A stretch of 7,229 nt of DNA from Bacteroidota bacterium (GTDB taxonomy: Bacteria; Bacteroidota; Bacteroidia; JACCXN01): the NCBI GenBank assembly GCA_947462515.1, contig CANHPJ010000084.1, positions 1 to 7,229 on the forward strand. The letters are read 5' to 3'. Positions 1-6,494 of this stretch are shown one piece after another. A model generated the notes under the pieces. It was not told the DNA's origin. It saw only the letters and a list, made by a program, of their open reading frames with translations, and searched no databases. A program made the position numbers and the translations under genes. The stretch's first letter is position 1. Each line of letters starts with the position of its first letter.

Positions 1-194
1 GAAGGTATAGAGATTTATCAGTGATTGGGGCATTTGTTTTATTTACTTTTAATATAATTGATGCCGGAGTTGATGCCCATTTATTAAATTTCAATGTAGA
101 TGAAAATCTTTCTTTAAAAATTCAACCCGCCATTTATCAATCTTATTCAAGATATGAACCGGCTGCCGCTTTTAATTTGCGCTGGAAATTTTAA
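1..194 (+). CDS. DUF5683 domain protein, C-terminal fragment
   Basis: This is the last 63 codons of a gene whose start lies left of the window; the first complete codon is at base 3 and the TAA stop is at 192-194. The readable peptide begins RYRDLSVIGAFVLFTFNIID, continues with AGVDAHLLNFNVDENLSLKI and ends in NLRWKF. An Arg-rich stretch, a hydrophobic helix containing N-IID, then VDAHL and a Phe-Asn/Asp-Val segment form the characteristic C-terminal pattern of DUF5683, a Bacteroidota family of predicted envelope-associated proteins of unknown function. Family members often sit just downstream of parA/parB and upstream of dapB, but here no gene follows on this strand for about 380 bp. The family call rests on recognised motifs in a short fragment, so the name is likely but not certain. 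Confidence 0.75.
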   Translation, partial: RYRDLSVIGAFVLFTFNIIDAGVDAHLLNFNVDENLSLKIQPAIYQSYSRYEPAAAFNLRWKF

Positions 195-542
195 AATTTT
201 AATTCATAAACTATTATGTTCAGGTATTGAATGCCATTTCAATATCAGCAGATAATCCAAATAAAAGTTTAGCAGATTTTAGTTTACTTCACCACCCATT
301 TTAGTTGAATATATATCAACCGTTTGCTGATAATTATATTTTTATTTCTCTTTTTATCAGCCATATAAGGCATTGTTTAAAACGCTTAAAATTTCCATGC
401 TTATTCATAATTTTTTTTCTTACCTAAACTTTGAAGTAATTATAACAACTAGTAAAAGTCTTTTACTAGGTTAAGTTGATAAATAAAATAATTTTCTTAG
501 GTGCTTCCGGATTGGTATATTCTTTGTGAAAGAATTTATTCA
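195..542. other. Non-coding interval with small hairpins
   Basis: No reading frame here looks like a gene on either strand. The stretch is very AT-rich and holds three modest inverted repeats: a 7-bp stem at 225-231/238-244, an 8-bp stem at 326-333/354-361, and a 9-bp stem with a 3-nt loop at 449-457/461-469. None is followed by a T-run, so none is a convincing intrinsic terminator for the upstream DUF5683 gene. The right end carries the likely -33 region of the rocD promoter. Confidence 0.6.
449..469. repeat. Perfect 9-bp hairpin upstream of rocD
   Basis: CTAGTAAAA (449-457) and TTTTACTAG (461-469) are perfect reverse complements separated by GTC. It is the tightest hairpin in the DUF5683-rocD gap and lies about 75 bp upstream of the putative rocD -7 box. 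There is no T-tract on either side, so it is not a standard terminator; it could be an operator or merely an AT-rich dyad. Confidence 0.5.
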
Positions 543-550
543 TAACTTTG
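524..550 (+). promoter_or_regulatory. Putative rocD promoter, Bacteroidetes type
   Basis: TAACTTTG at 543-550 matches the Bacteroidetes -7 consensus TAnnTTTG exactly. TTTG at 523-526 can serve as the -33 element, with a spacer of 16 nt from its end to the -7 box, slightly shorter than the usual 19 or so. Transcription would begin near 557, leaving a leader of about 20 nt before the rocD start. No start-site data exist here, so this is inference from consensus and position. Confidence 0.55.
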
Positions 551-576
551 CATAAAATTTTAAAAACAAGACCATT

Positions 577-1815
577 ATGGCTGAAATCATGGAAAAAAAA
601 ATAACATCAGATCAGGCAATAGCATTAGAAGATAAATATGGCGCCCATAATTATCATCCTTTACCTGTGGTATTGGAAAGAGGAGAGGGAGTATTTTTGT
701 GGGATTTGGAAGGAAAGCAATATTACGATTTTCTTTCATCTTATTCAGCTGTAAATCAAGGTCATTGTCACCCAAAAATTGTTGATGCTCTGATAGAACA
801 AGCTAAAAAATTAACACTCACTTCACGTGCTTTTCATAATGATTGTTTGGGAGAATATGAGCAATTTATAACCTCTTATTTTGGTTTTGACAAGGTTTTA
901 CCCATGAATACAGGAGCCGAAGCGGTTGAGACTGCCTTAAAGCTTTGCCGCAAATGGGCCTATGAAAAAAAGGGGATTCCTGCAAATGAGGCTAAAATAA
1001 TTGTTTGTGAAGGAAATTTTCATGGCAGAACAATATCAATAGTTTCAGCATCTACTGATCCTGATGCAAGAAAAAATTTCGGTCCTTATACTCCTGGATA
1101 TATTACAATTGCATATAACGATGTAGAAGCCTTAAAAACAGCCCTACAAGACAAGCATGTCGCTGGTTTTTTAATTGAGCCCATTCAGGGTGAGGCTGGT
1201 GTTTATGTTCCTGACCAAGGTTATTTAAAGGCTTGTTATGACTTATGCAAGCAGCATAATGTTTTGTTTATTGATGATGAGATACAAACAGGAATAGCCC
1301 GTACCGGAAAATTATTGGCCATAGATCATGAAAATGTTAAACCTGATATTTTAATACTAGGCAAAGCACTTTCTGGAGGTACTATTCCGGTATCTGCAGT
1401 TTTGGCTAATGACGAGATTATGCTTTGCATTAAGCCTGGACAACATGGATCAACTTTCGGCGGCAATCCGCTCGCTTGCAAGGTAGCTATTGCTTCCTTG
1501 GAAGTTGTTAAGGAGGAAAATTTAGCTGAAAATGCCAACATACTTGGAGAATTATTAAGACAGGAGTTGAGAAAAATTAATTCCCCACTAATAACTACTG
1601 TTAGAGGTAAAGGATTGTTAAATGCTATAGTAATAAAACCCACAGTAAGCGGAAAAACAGCTTGGGATGTGTGTTTGGCTCTTAAAGAAAATGGATTGCT
1701 TGCAAAACCTACTCATGGTGATATTATTCGATTTGCACCTCCTTTGGTAATTAACAAAGAGCAAATTTTGGAATGTGTTGACATTATCAGAAAGACGATT
1801 GAAAATATAAATTAA
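577..1815 (+). CDS. rocD: Ornithine--oxo-acid aminotransferase
   Basis: A cytosolic PLP enzyme (class III aminotransferase) that transfers the delta-amino group of ornithine to 2-oxoglutarate, giving glutamate-5-semialdehyde and glutamate and so linking arginine/ornithine to proline and glutamate. The 412 residues are full length for the family. Visible landmarks are YGAHNYHPLP (21-30), NTGAEAVETA (111-120), FHGRT (148-152), EPIQGEAG (201-208), DEIQTG with the pyridine-binding Asp234, the Schiff-base lysine Lys263 in GKALSGG, HGSTFGGNPLA (290-300) and GDIIRFAPP with Arg385. Tyr26, Tyr56, Arg151 and Glu206 align with human OAT Tyr55, Tyr85, Arg180 and Glu235; Tyr85 distinguishes OAT from GABA aminotransferase, which favours the ornithine call. 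ATG 577 is used, but the in-frame ATG at 589 is also possible because neither has a clear Shine-Dalgarno sequence. The gene appears monocistronic, with its own promoter and a terminator 20 bp after the stop. Confidence 0.96.
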   Translation: MAEIMEKKITSDQAIALEDKYGAHNYHPLPVVLERGEGVFLWDLEGKQYYDFLSSYSAVNQGHCHPKIVDALIEQAKKLTLTSRAFHNDCLGEYEQFITSYFGFDKVLPMNTGAEAVETALKLCRKWAYEKKGIPANEAKIIVCEGNFHGRTISIVSASTDPDARKNFGPYTPGYITIAYNDVEALKTALQDKHVAGFLIEPIQGEAGVYVPDQGYLKACYDLCKQHNVLFIDDEIQTGIARTGKLLAIDHENVKPDILILGKALSGGTIPVSAVLANDEIMLCIKPGQHGSTFGGNPLACKVAIASLEVVKEENLAENANILGELLRQELRKINSPLITTVRGKGLLNAIVIKPTVSGKTAWDVCLALKENGLLAKPTHGDIIRFAPPLVINKEQILECVDIIRKTIENIN

Positions 1816-1834
1816 GATTTATTTTGTGTTTTTC

Positions 1835-1870
1835 AACAGCCGGTTTCCTCAAAGTAACCGGCTGTTTTGT
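1835..1870 (+). terminator. Intrinsic terminator of rocD
   Basis: AACAGCCGGTT (1835-1845) and AACCGGCTGTT (1856-1866) form a perfect 11-bp GC-rich stem with a 10-nt loop, running into TTTTGTTT. It lies about 20 bp after the rocD stop. The opposite strand lacks a T-tract, so it should act mainly on plus-strand transcripts. Confidence 0.92.
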
Positions 1871-2475
1871 TTCCAAAGTCCTGCTTTTCCAAATTCCTAT
1901 TCAAATTCAAGAAAAATATTCTACCCAGTTTCAATACCTTAGACGAATGTTCATGGATGTTTTTAAAGTTTTCAAGATCATTGAACCAAGAAATTACCTC
2001 ATTTCTTTTTAAAATACTGCTTGCATCCGACACTTACTTATTGATGAGAATTTATAGTTATGAAGATAATTTATCAATACTGAACATACCGGGTTAAAAT
2101 GAATATAGTTTATAAGTTCACTTCATATTTAAATTAATAAGTCTAAGCGATTAGTAATTAGATAATAAGCAAAAGTATCGCAAATATTAATTCCTGATAT
2201 TTCACAAGAAAAAAATAATAGTTTTCTTTGCTTAGAAATAATTTTTATTTTTCTTTAGTTCTGTTGTAAGTGTGGTAAAAAATATCCTGCTCCAAAAAAG
2301 AATGTATATCTTTCATCTTAAATTTTTTTAAACTTAAATATTAAGTTCAAGTATCGAAACTTTTCCAAAGTATAAGTTCTCCAAAGAGGTGCTTTACTAA
2401 AGTGGTAATTTGGAAATGTGGTATTAAATGTATCATTGGTTTTTTCAGATAAGAAGAAACTTATCAATTAGATTT
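1871..2475. other. Long intergenic region without a supported gene
   Basis: About 600 bp of AT-rich DNA between the rocD terminator and the class V aminotransferase gene. The short open frames here (plus strand 1867-2097, minus strand 2033-1833) lack ribosome binding sites and recognisable motifs, and both run into or start inside the rocD terminator. A 7-bp AT-only dyad (AACTTAA 2331-2337, TTAAGTT 2341-2347) is the only notable inverted repeat. I see no tRNA, no recognisable riboswitch and no mobile element ends. Confidence 0.55.
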
Positions 2476-2483
2476 TAATTTTG
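2476..2483 (+). promoter_or_regulatory. Possible -7 element of the class V gene
   Basis: TAATTTTG matches TAnnTTTG and lies 15 bp before the ATG at 2498. No TTG-type -33 element is found at the expected distance; the nearest TTG is at 2436-2438, too far upstream. If used, the leader would be only about 8 nt. In DNA this AT-rich the match could be chance. Confidence 0.3.
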
Positions 2484-2497
2484 AAACACAGAATTTC

Positions 2498-3658
2498 ATG
2501 AATCATTATAAGAAGCATTTTTTATTAGATCCTGACATTACTTTTTTGAATTTTGGTTCTTTTGGCGCATGCCCAAAACCGGTTTTCGAAGTTTATCAGA
2601 AAATTCAGATGAGTCTTGAAAGAGAACCGGTAAGGTTTATTGTGCACGATGGAATTCAAGCCCTTGAAGCAGCAAGGAAAGAGCTTTCAAAATATGTTAA
2701 TTGCCATTCGGATGACTTGGTTTTTGTTACAAATCCTTCCTATGGAATTAATACCATTGCTAAATCTTTTCCACTAAATAAAGGGGATGAAATTCTAAGT
2801 ACAAGTTTGGAATATGGAGCAATGGATCGCACCTGGGAGTATTACTGTAATAGGGCAGGGGCGAGTTATGTAAAACAAGAAATTGCACTTCCGATAAAGG
2901 ATAAAAAAACTTTTTTGGAACAATTCTGGAGTGGTTATACCAATAAGACCAAGGCTATATTTATTAGTCATATAACAAGCGCTACGGGTTTAATTTTACC
3001 TGTTGAAGACATTTGTGTTGAGGCAAAACGGCTTGGATTAATTACCATTGTTGATGGTGCACATGTGCCTGCTCAAATACCTTTGGACATTACAGCGCTA
3101 AATGCCGATGTATATGTTGCAGCCTGCCATAAGTGGATGATGGCGCCAAAGGGATCTTCATTTTTATATGTTAAAAAAGAGCAACAGCATTGGGTAGATC
3201 CTTTGCTAATCAGTTGGGGATACAGGAGTGATACACCTTCTCATTCAAGCTTTTTAGACTATCATCAAACCAATGGCACGAGGGATTTTTCTGCATTTTT
3301 GACTGTGCCGGAGGCTATTTCTTTCATGAGAGAGCATAACTGGTGGCAGGTAGCTTCAGATTGCAGGGATATGGCAATTAAAAATGCCACAAGATTCTGT
3401 GAACTATTGAATTCCGAGCCTATTTGTCCGCTGACACCTGAATTTTTAGCACAATTATATAGTATTCCTATTCAAACTTCTGACCCAATGGGTCTTCATC
3501 AAAGGCTTTTTCACGAGTATAAAATTGAAATTCCCGTTGCGGTTCAAAATGGAAGGACTTTTTTAAGGTATTCCATTCAGGCTTTTAACACTCCATCAGA
3601 TCTGGATAGGCTGGAGCAGGCTATTCTTGAATTAAAAAAACAGGGTAATTTGCTTTAG
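2498..3658 (+). CDS. Class V aminotransferase, isopenicillin-N-epimerase-like
   Basis: A 386-residue cytosolic PLP-dependent enzyme of fold type I, class V (the NifS/CefD superfamily). Visible landmarks: LNFGSFGACPKPV near the N-terminus (17-29), a cofactor loop around TNPSYGIN (78-85), ISHITSATGLILPV (156-169), the PLP-pyridine Asp186 with stacking His189 in VDGAHVPAQ, the Schiff-base Lys212 in ACHKWMMAPKG (209-219), the NGTRDFSA segment with Arg262, and a C-terminal FLRYSIQAFN with Arg357, the likely substrate-carboxylate anchor. Length and the HKW-MAPKG signature resemble isopenicillin N epimerase homologues more than cysteine desulfurases, whose catalytic-cysteine loop I cannot find. No beta-lactam genes are present, so epimerase activity should not be assumed; related proteins include lyases and aminotransferases. 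The gene stands alone, with gaps of more than 200 bp on both sides. The superfamily is secure; the substrate is unknown. Confidence 0.9.
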   Translation: MNHYKKHFLLDPDITFLNFGSFGACPKPVFEVYQKIQMSLEREPVRFIVHDGIQALEAARKELSKYVNCHSDDLVFVTNPSYGINTIAKSFPLNKGDEILSTSLEYGAMDRTWEYYCNRAGASYVKQEIALPIKDKKTFLEQFWSGYTNKTKAIFISHITSATGLILPVEDICVEAKRLGLITIVDGAHVPAQIPLDITALNADVYVAACHKWMMAPKGSSFLYVKKEQQHWVDPLLISWGYRSDTPSHSSFLDYHQTNGTRDFSAFLTVPEAISFMREHNWWQVASDCRDMAIKNATRFCELLNSEPICPLTPEFLAQLYSIPIQTSDPMGLHQRLFHEYKIEIPVAVQNGRTFLRYSIQAFNTPSDLDRLEQAILELKKQGNLL

Positions 3659-3859
3659 AAAGTTTTTTTTTGGTTTTATGATGGCTTTGAAAATAAGTTT
3701 TTGGTACACTTTGGAATACATATATCAAAGAAATAAATATGATTTAGCATTATTATATAATATGTTAGTCTAACTGGCAGTTCAATATGTGATATTTTTC
3801 AAAAATAAGAAACTCGAAATATTGCCTTATAGCGGCTAACAAAAATCATCAACTTTAAA

Positions 3860-5341
3860 ATGAAGCTAGATATAGTTAATACCTTGATAAAGAAAAGGGC
3901 CTTAATTTTAATTTTTATTGCTTTTGCCCTTTTGTATACAATTATATCGTTTATCAATCACTCCCTTTTCAGAACATACGCTCTGGATTTGGGGGTTTAT
4001 AACCATGCTGTATATAATTTTTCCCAATTTAAATCTGCCGTATTTACTCTTGGAATTGATGGAAATGAAGTTTCTTTTCTGGCCACTCATTTTTCCTTGA
4101 TCACCATACTTTATGCTCCATTGGTTTATATTTTTGGATCCTTTACCTTATTGGTTATTCAGATTGCATCAATTTTATTTGGTGGATATTTTATCTATAA
4201 ATATGCTTTAAATTTTCTTGGTAATAACCCCAAATTACCCTATTGGATACTTATCCATTTTTTTTCTATCTGGGGCATATATTCTGCTCTTTCGTTCGAT
4301 TACCATGATAATGTGCTAGGCGCCATGTTAATACCTGCTTTTGTATATTATGTCGAAAAAAGGAATATAAAATTATCAGCTTTGCTTTTGATAATGATAC
4401 TTTTCACCAAGGAGGTAATGGCTGTTTGGTTATTTTTTATTCTTATTGGTTTAATCATAAAAAACAGAAAAAGTTACTGCAAAACATATATTAACTTTGA
4501 ATTGCCATTATTGATTTTCTGCTTAATATATGGGCTTGTGGTCATATTTTTCCTAATGCCAATGCTTCAGGGAGAAACTAATAATTTACAGTTTATCAGA
4601 TATAATTATTTGGGTAATTCCGTTTTTGAAATCATTGTTAATGTTTTTAAAAATCCAAAACTAATTGTTGATGTTCTTTTCACAAATACCCTGAATGATC
4701 CTTCCTATGATTATATCAAAATGGAAACATATATCATGTTTATCTTGGCAGGTGGCTTATTTTGCTTTTTTAAACCGGCCTATCTGATTATGTTGCTTCC
4801 CATATTTGCCCAGAAGTTTCTTTCGAATGACTATGGTTTTTGGGGAATTAATGGTCAATATTCAATTGAATTTGTTCCAATAATATCCTTGGCAACTATT
4901 GATTTTATAAGAAACTACAAAAAAAATCAGGTAGTGGCTATGATAATCATAACCTTAATTACTTTGGGCACAAATATAAAAACCATCGAAAGCAGAGAAT
5001 CCAAGTGGTATAATGCTGCCAACACAAAATTTTACAACAAAATGCATTTTAAGACCGAATTAGATATTGCCCAGGTTAATGAAGCTCTTAAACTTATTGA
5101 AAAAGAAAGTAGCGTTTCTGCCAGTTCCTCAATAGTTCCTCATATTGCATTCAGGGAAAAAATTTATCATTTCCCTATTATTAAAGAAGCTGATTATATT
5201 GCATTGTTTAAGAATAGAGATTTTTGGCCCTTAACTTTAGAATCGTTTAATGATAATCTAAAACAGCTTAAAGCTGATAATTTATATTCTGTTATATTTG
5301 AAAGTGAGGATTTAATATTGTTTAAGAAATCTTCGAAATAA
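3860..5341 (+). CDS. DUF2079 multi-spanning membrane protein
   Basis: A 493-residue inner-membrane protein with about ten or eleven hydrophobic segments (approximately 13-32, 78-95, 96-118, 128-146, 152-165, 172-200, 213-234, 289-304, 306-321, 336-350 and 357-373) and a soluble C-terminal domain (about 395-493). The N-terminal LDLGVYNHAVYN (42-53) with Asp43, the THF at 76-78, FDYHD (146-150), the FTKE charged pair at 184-185 and QYSIEF (333-338) match DUF2079. The acidic Asp in the first external loop is typical of GT-C-fold glycosyltransferases, to which DUF2079 proteins are thought to be distantly related, so a lipid-linked sugar substrate is possible but unproven. The soluble tail, including a SASSSIVPHIAFREKIYHFP segment, is the usual family ending. 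ATG 3860 opens directly onto a Lys-rich cytosolic start before helix 1. There are no operon partners: a 201-bp gap lies upstream and a long non-coding stretch downstream. Confidence 0.85.
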   Translation: MKLDIVNTLIKKRALILIFIAFALLYTIISFINHSLFRTYALDLGVYNHAVYNFSQFKSAVFTLGIDGNEVSFLATHFSLITILYAPLVYIFGSFTLLVIQIASILFGGYFIYKYALNFLGNNPKLPYWILIHFFSIWGIYSALSFDYHDNVLGAMLIPAFVYYVEKRNIKLSALLLIMILFTKEVMAVWLFFILIGLIIKNRKSYCKTYINFELPLLIFCLIYGLVVIFFLMPMLQGETNNLQFIRYNYLGNSVFEIIVNVFKNPKLIVDVLFTNTLNDPSYDYIKMETYIMFILAGGLFCFFKPAYLIMLLPIFAQKFLSNDYGFWGINGQYSIEFVPIISLATIDFIRNYKKNQVVAMIIITLITLGTNIKTIESRESKWYNAANTKFYNKMHFKTELDIAQVNEALKLIEKESSVSASSSIVPHIAFREKIYHFPIIKEADYIALFKNRDFWPLTLESFNDNLKQLKADNLYSVIFESEDLILFKKSSK

Positions 5342-5426
5342 AAAATCGTTTAAGAAAAAACATAATTGGATTCTTTAATTAATGGATCAACTTTAAAAGT
5401 TTTAGGATCTCATAAAAACTAAGTAA

Positions 5427-5630
5427 TTTAAAAGGATCATTCAAAAAATAAGTCTAACAATTGGGGTATTACTATTTTTATTACCCAAAATTTGTTTTGA
5501 TAATAATCTATCTGTTTTAAAAAAGCTGAAACCAATTTATATTGCGACCTATAAATGGTGTGCTATCTTATTATTTGATCAAATTGGAATCATAGTAAGT
5601 TTGAAGAAGAAAATACTTCGTAAAAAATAA
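5427..5630 (+). pseudogene. Possible gene remnant lacking a start codon
   Basis: A 67-codon frame runs from just after the TAA at 5424-5426 to the TAA at 5628-5630 with no ATG or GTG; a single TTG occurs only about nine codons before the end. It reads RIIQKISLTIGVLLFLLPKI near the start, like a secretion signal (positive residues, then a hydrophobic core), and ends in a Lys-rich tail. An AAAGGA run (5431-5436) sits just before an ATT codon at 5439. It could be the decayed 5' part of a small secreted or membrane protein gene, or a chance frame in AT-rich DNA. No family is recognised. Confidence 0.2.
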
Positions 5631-5748
5631 TTTCCCAAACGTATCAAACAAGTTGTTTAATTAAATAAGCTTTTTAATTTCATAATGTTAAGATAAGATC
5701 TATCTGCTTGTTTCAGTGGTAAGCTAATCCTAACAAACTGTTTTTTAA

Positions 5749-5937
5749 TTAGCTAAACTTTTCTGATACCATCACATAATATTCCATTAGGGCATGGCAA
5801 AATATTGCTAACTGTATCGAAGTTAAAAATACTTTTCCGTTTTCAACTACATATTGTATAGTTTGCTCGCCAATAGCCTTGAAGTATTCAGCCATTACCA
5901 AACGATAATAAACTATTTTAATAATAGAAATACCCAT
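5749..5937 (-). pseudogene. Small unidentified frame, possible gene remnant
   Basis: A minus-strand frame of 62 codons from ATG 5937, open without a start back to about 6003. The peptide begins MGISIIKIVYYRLVMAEYFK and includes IGEQTIQYVVENGKVFLTSI and a C-terminal helix-like stretch ending in SEKFS. The mixture of charged and aromatic residues is more protein-like than most chance frames here, but no ribosome binding site, promoter or known domain is visible. It may be the tail of a decayed gene in the tRNA-flanking region, or not coding at all. Confidence 0.22.
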
Positions 5938-6055
5938 ACGTCGGTTGAATCTTTCAATGTCTAAATAAAAGTCATTAGAGGGTATAGAAATGAAGAGTTT
6001 TTCTTATTTAGACTAACAAATATCTATGCTTGATTTTTTACTCCCCACAAGTTTT

Positions 6056-6086
6056 AGGATTGATCCTGATCCTTGATCCCCTTGAT
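6056..6086. repeat. Short TGATCC-rich microrepeat
   Basis: TGATCC occurs at 6061, 6067 and 6074, followed by an imperfect TTGATG, and AGGAT/ATCCT (6056-6060/6063-6067) makes a small dyad at the left end. It lies about 25 bp from the tRNA-Lys terminator, outside any gene. It is too short to call a known repeat family. Confidence 0.4.
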
Positions 6087-6110
6087 GCAAAATAGAAATA
6101 TCTTGAAACG

Positions 6111-6147
6111 AAAAAAGCCTTATAAACTAAGTTTATAAGGCTTTTTT
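6111..6147 (-). terminator. Intrinsic terminator of tRNA-Lys
   Basis: Bases 6111-6127 and 6131-6147 are perfect 17-nt reverse complements with a 3-nt loop. The arm begins with six A and ends with six T, so the hairpin gives a U-tract on either strand. It starts one base past the tRNA 3' end on the minus strand, so it terminates the tRNA transcript, and it could also stop readthrough from the plus-strand side. Confidence 0.93.
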
Positions 6148-6148
6148 G

Positions 6149-6221
6149 TGAACCCGCTGGGATTCGAACCCAGGACCACTACATTAAAAGTGTAATGCTC
6201 TACCAGCTGAGCTACGGATTC
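6149..6221 (-). tRNA. tRNA-Lys (anticodon TTT)
   Basis: The minus strand folds as a complete 73-nt tRNA. The acceptor stem is GAATCCG with CGGGTTC (one T-G pair) and discriminator A. The D arm is GCTC-AGCTGGTAGA-GAGC-like. The anticodon stem is TTACA/TGTAG around loop CTTTTAA, and the T arm is CTGGG-TTCGAAT-CCCAG. The anticodon TTT lies at 6186-6188 and reads lysine AAA/AAG codons. CCA is not encoded after the discriminator, so it must be added by the nucleotidyltransferase. The gene stands alone with its own promoter and terminator. Confidence 0.97.
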
Positions 6222-6223
6222 AT

Positions 6224-6236
6224 TTTTTAAAGAACT
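6224..6236 (-). promoter_or_regulatory. boxA-like element in the tRNA-Lys leader
   Basis: Read on the minus strand the leader contains AGTTCTTTAAAAA just before the tRNA 5' end. Its first ten bases match the antitermination boxA consensus TGCTCTTTAA at eight positions and resemble the GTTCTTTGA motif seen upstream of rRNA operons in Bacteroidota. A role in Nus-factor recruitment or processing is inference. Confidence 0.4.
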
Positions 6237-6262
6237 AGCGGTGTGTTACCGTTTTGTGGTTG

Positions 6263-6293
6263 CAAATATATATGCAATATTCTTTATTCCAAA
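6263..6293 (-). promoter_or_regulatory. Consensus promoter of tRNA-Lys
   Basis: On the minus strand TTTG (6293-6290) is followed after exactly 19 nt by TATATTTG (6270-6263), a full match to the Bacteroidetes primary-sigma promoter (TTTG, N19, TAnnTTTG). Transcription should begin around 6256, leaving a leader of about 35 nt that contains a small CGGT/ACCG hairpin and the boxA-like motif. This is the best promoter in the window. Confidence 0.82.
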
Positions 6294-6448
6294 TTATTAT
6301 TATAAAAAAAACGAGTAAAACTACTTATAAATCTGATAATCAATTAATTTAATTTTAAAAAAATCTATTTTAGTTTTAAATTAATGTAAATTAATCCTTT
6401 TTAAGTTACTTATTAATTTAAAAAAACTTGAATTTATCAAGATCGTCT

Positions 6449-6480
6449 GTGGTATCAAAATTATTTTAAATTTGTACCAC
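6449..6480 (+). promoter_or_regulatory. Putative promoter with flanking palindrome
   Basis: TAAATTTG at 6467-6474 matches the -7 consensus and lies 20 bp before the ATG at 6495. TCTG at 6446-6449 is a weak -33 candidate, 17 nt upstream. The -7 box sits inside an inverted repeat: GTGGTA (6449-6454) and TACCAC (6475-6480), with further symmetry in the AAAATT/AATTTG bases inside. Such a dyad around a promoter could be a repressor site, but the -7 motif itself supplies part of the symmetry. Confidence 0.5.
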
Positions 6481-6494
6481 TAAAAAAATAGATA

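Larger units (their letters stand above)
5342..6110. other. Gene-poor stretch with possible coding remnants
   Basis: About 770 bp between the DUF2079 gene and the tRNA-Lys terminator with no supported intact gene. Two frames stand out: a plus-strand stop-to-stop frame with no ATG (5427-5630) and a minus-strand frame (6003-5749). Short inverted repeats occur at 5722-5728/5748-5754 and 5959-5968/6004-6013. There is no second copy of the tRNA 3' end, so no attachment-site evidence for an integrated element. Confidence 0.55.

Noticed and set aside
587..1643. Minus-strand frames inside rocD
   Set aside because: They are antisense shadows of a well-supported coding sequence with intact catalytic motifs.
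1833..2033. Minus-strand frame of 66 codons starting with GTG opposite the rocD terminator
   Set aside because: Although the translation looks fairly protein-like, it starts immediately after an in-frame TAA, has no ribosome binding site or promoter, and its last dozen codons are the rocD terminator hairpin itself.
1824..2097. Two overlapping plus-strand frames after rocD
   Set aside because: Both overlap the terminator, are rich in Phe/Lys/Ile as expected for AT-rich non-coding DNA, and have no recognisable motif or translation signal.
3659..3700. T-run after the class V aminotransferase as a terminator
   Set aside because: The T-tract at 3663-3671 has no stem of useful length before it (only CTTT/AAAG with a 2-nt loop).
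3908..4100. Overlapping short frames inside the DUF2079 gene
   Set aside because: They are out-of-frame products of the hydrophobic coding sequence and have no independent support.
2139..6017. Recurring (A)GTCTAA(C) heptamers at about 2141, 3768, 5452 and, inverted, 6011
   Set aside because: Seven-base AT-rich words recurring four times in 7 kb are expected by chance; spacing and context are irregular.
6149..6221. tRNA-Lys as an integration attachment site
   Set aside because: No second copy of the tRNA 3' end and no integrase is found in the window, and the tRNA is immediately followed by its own terminator.
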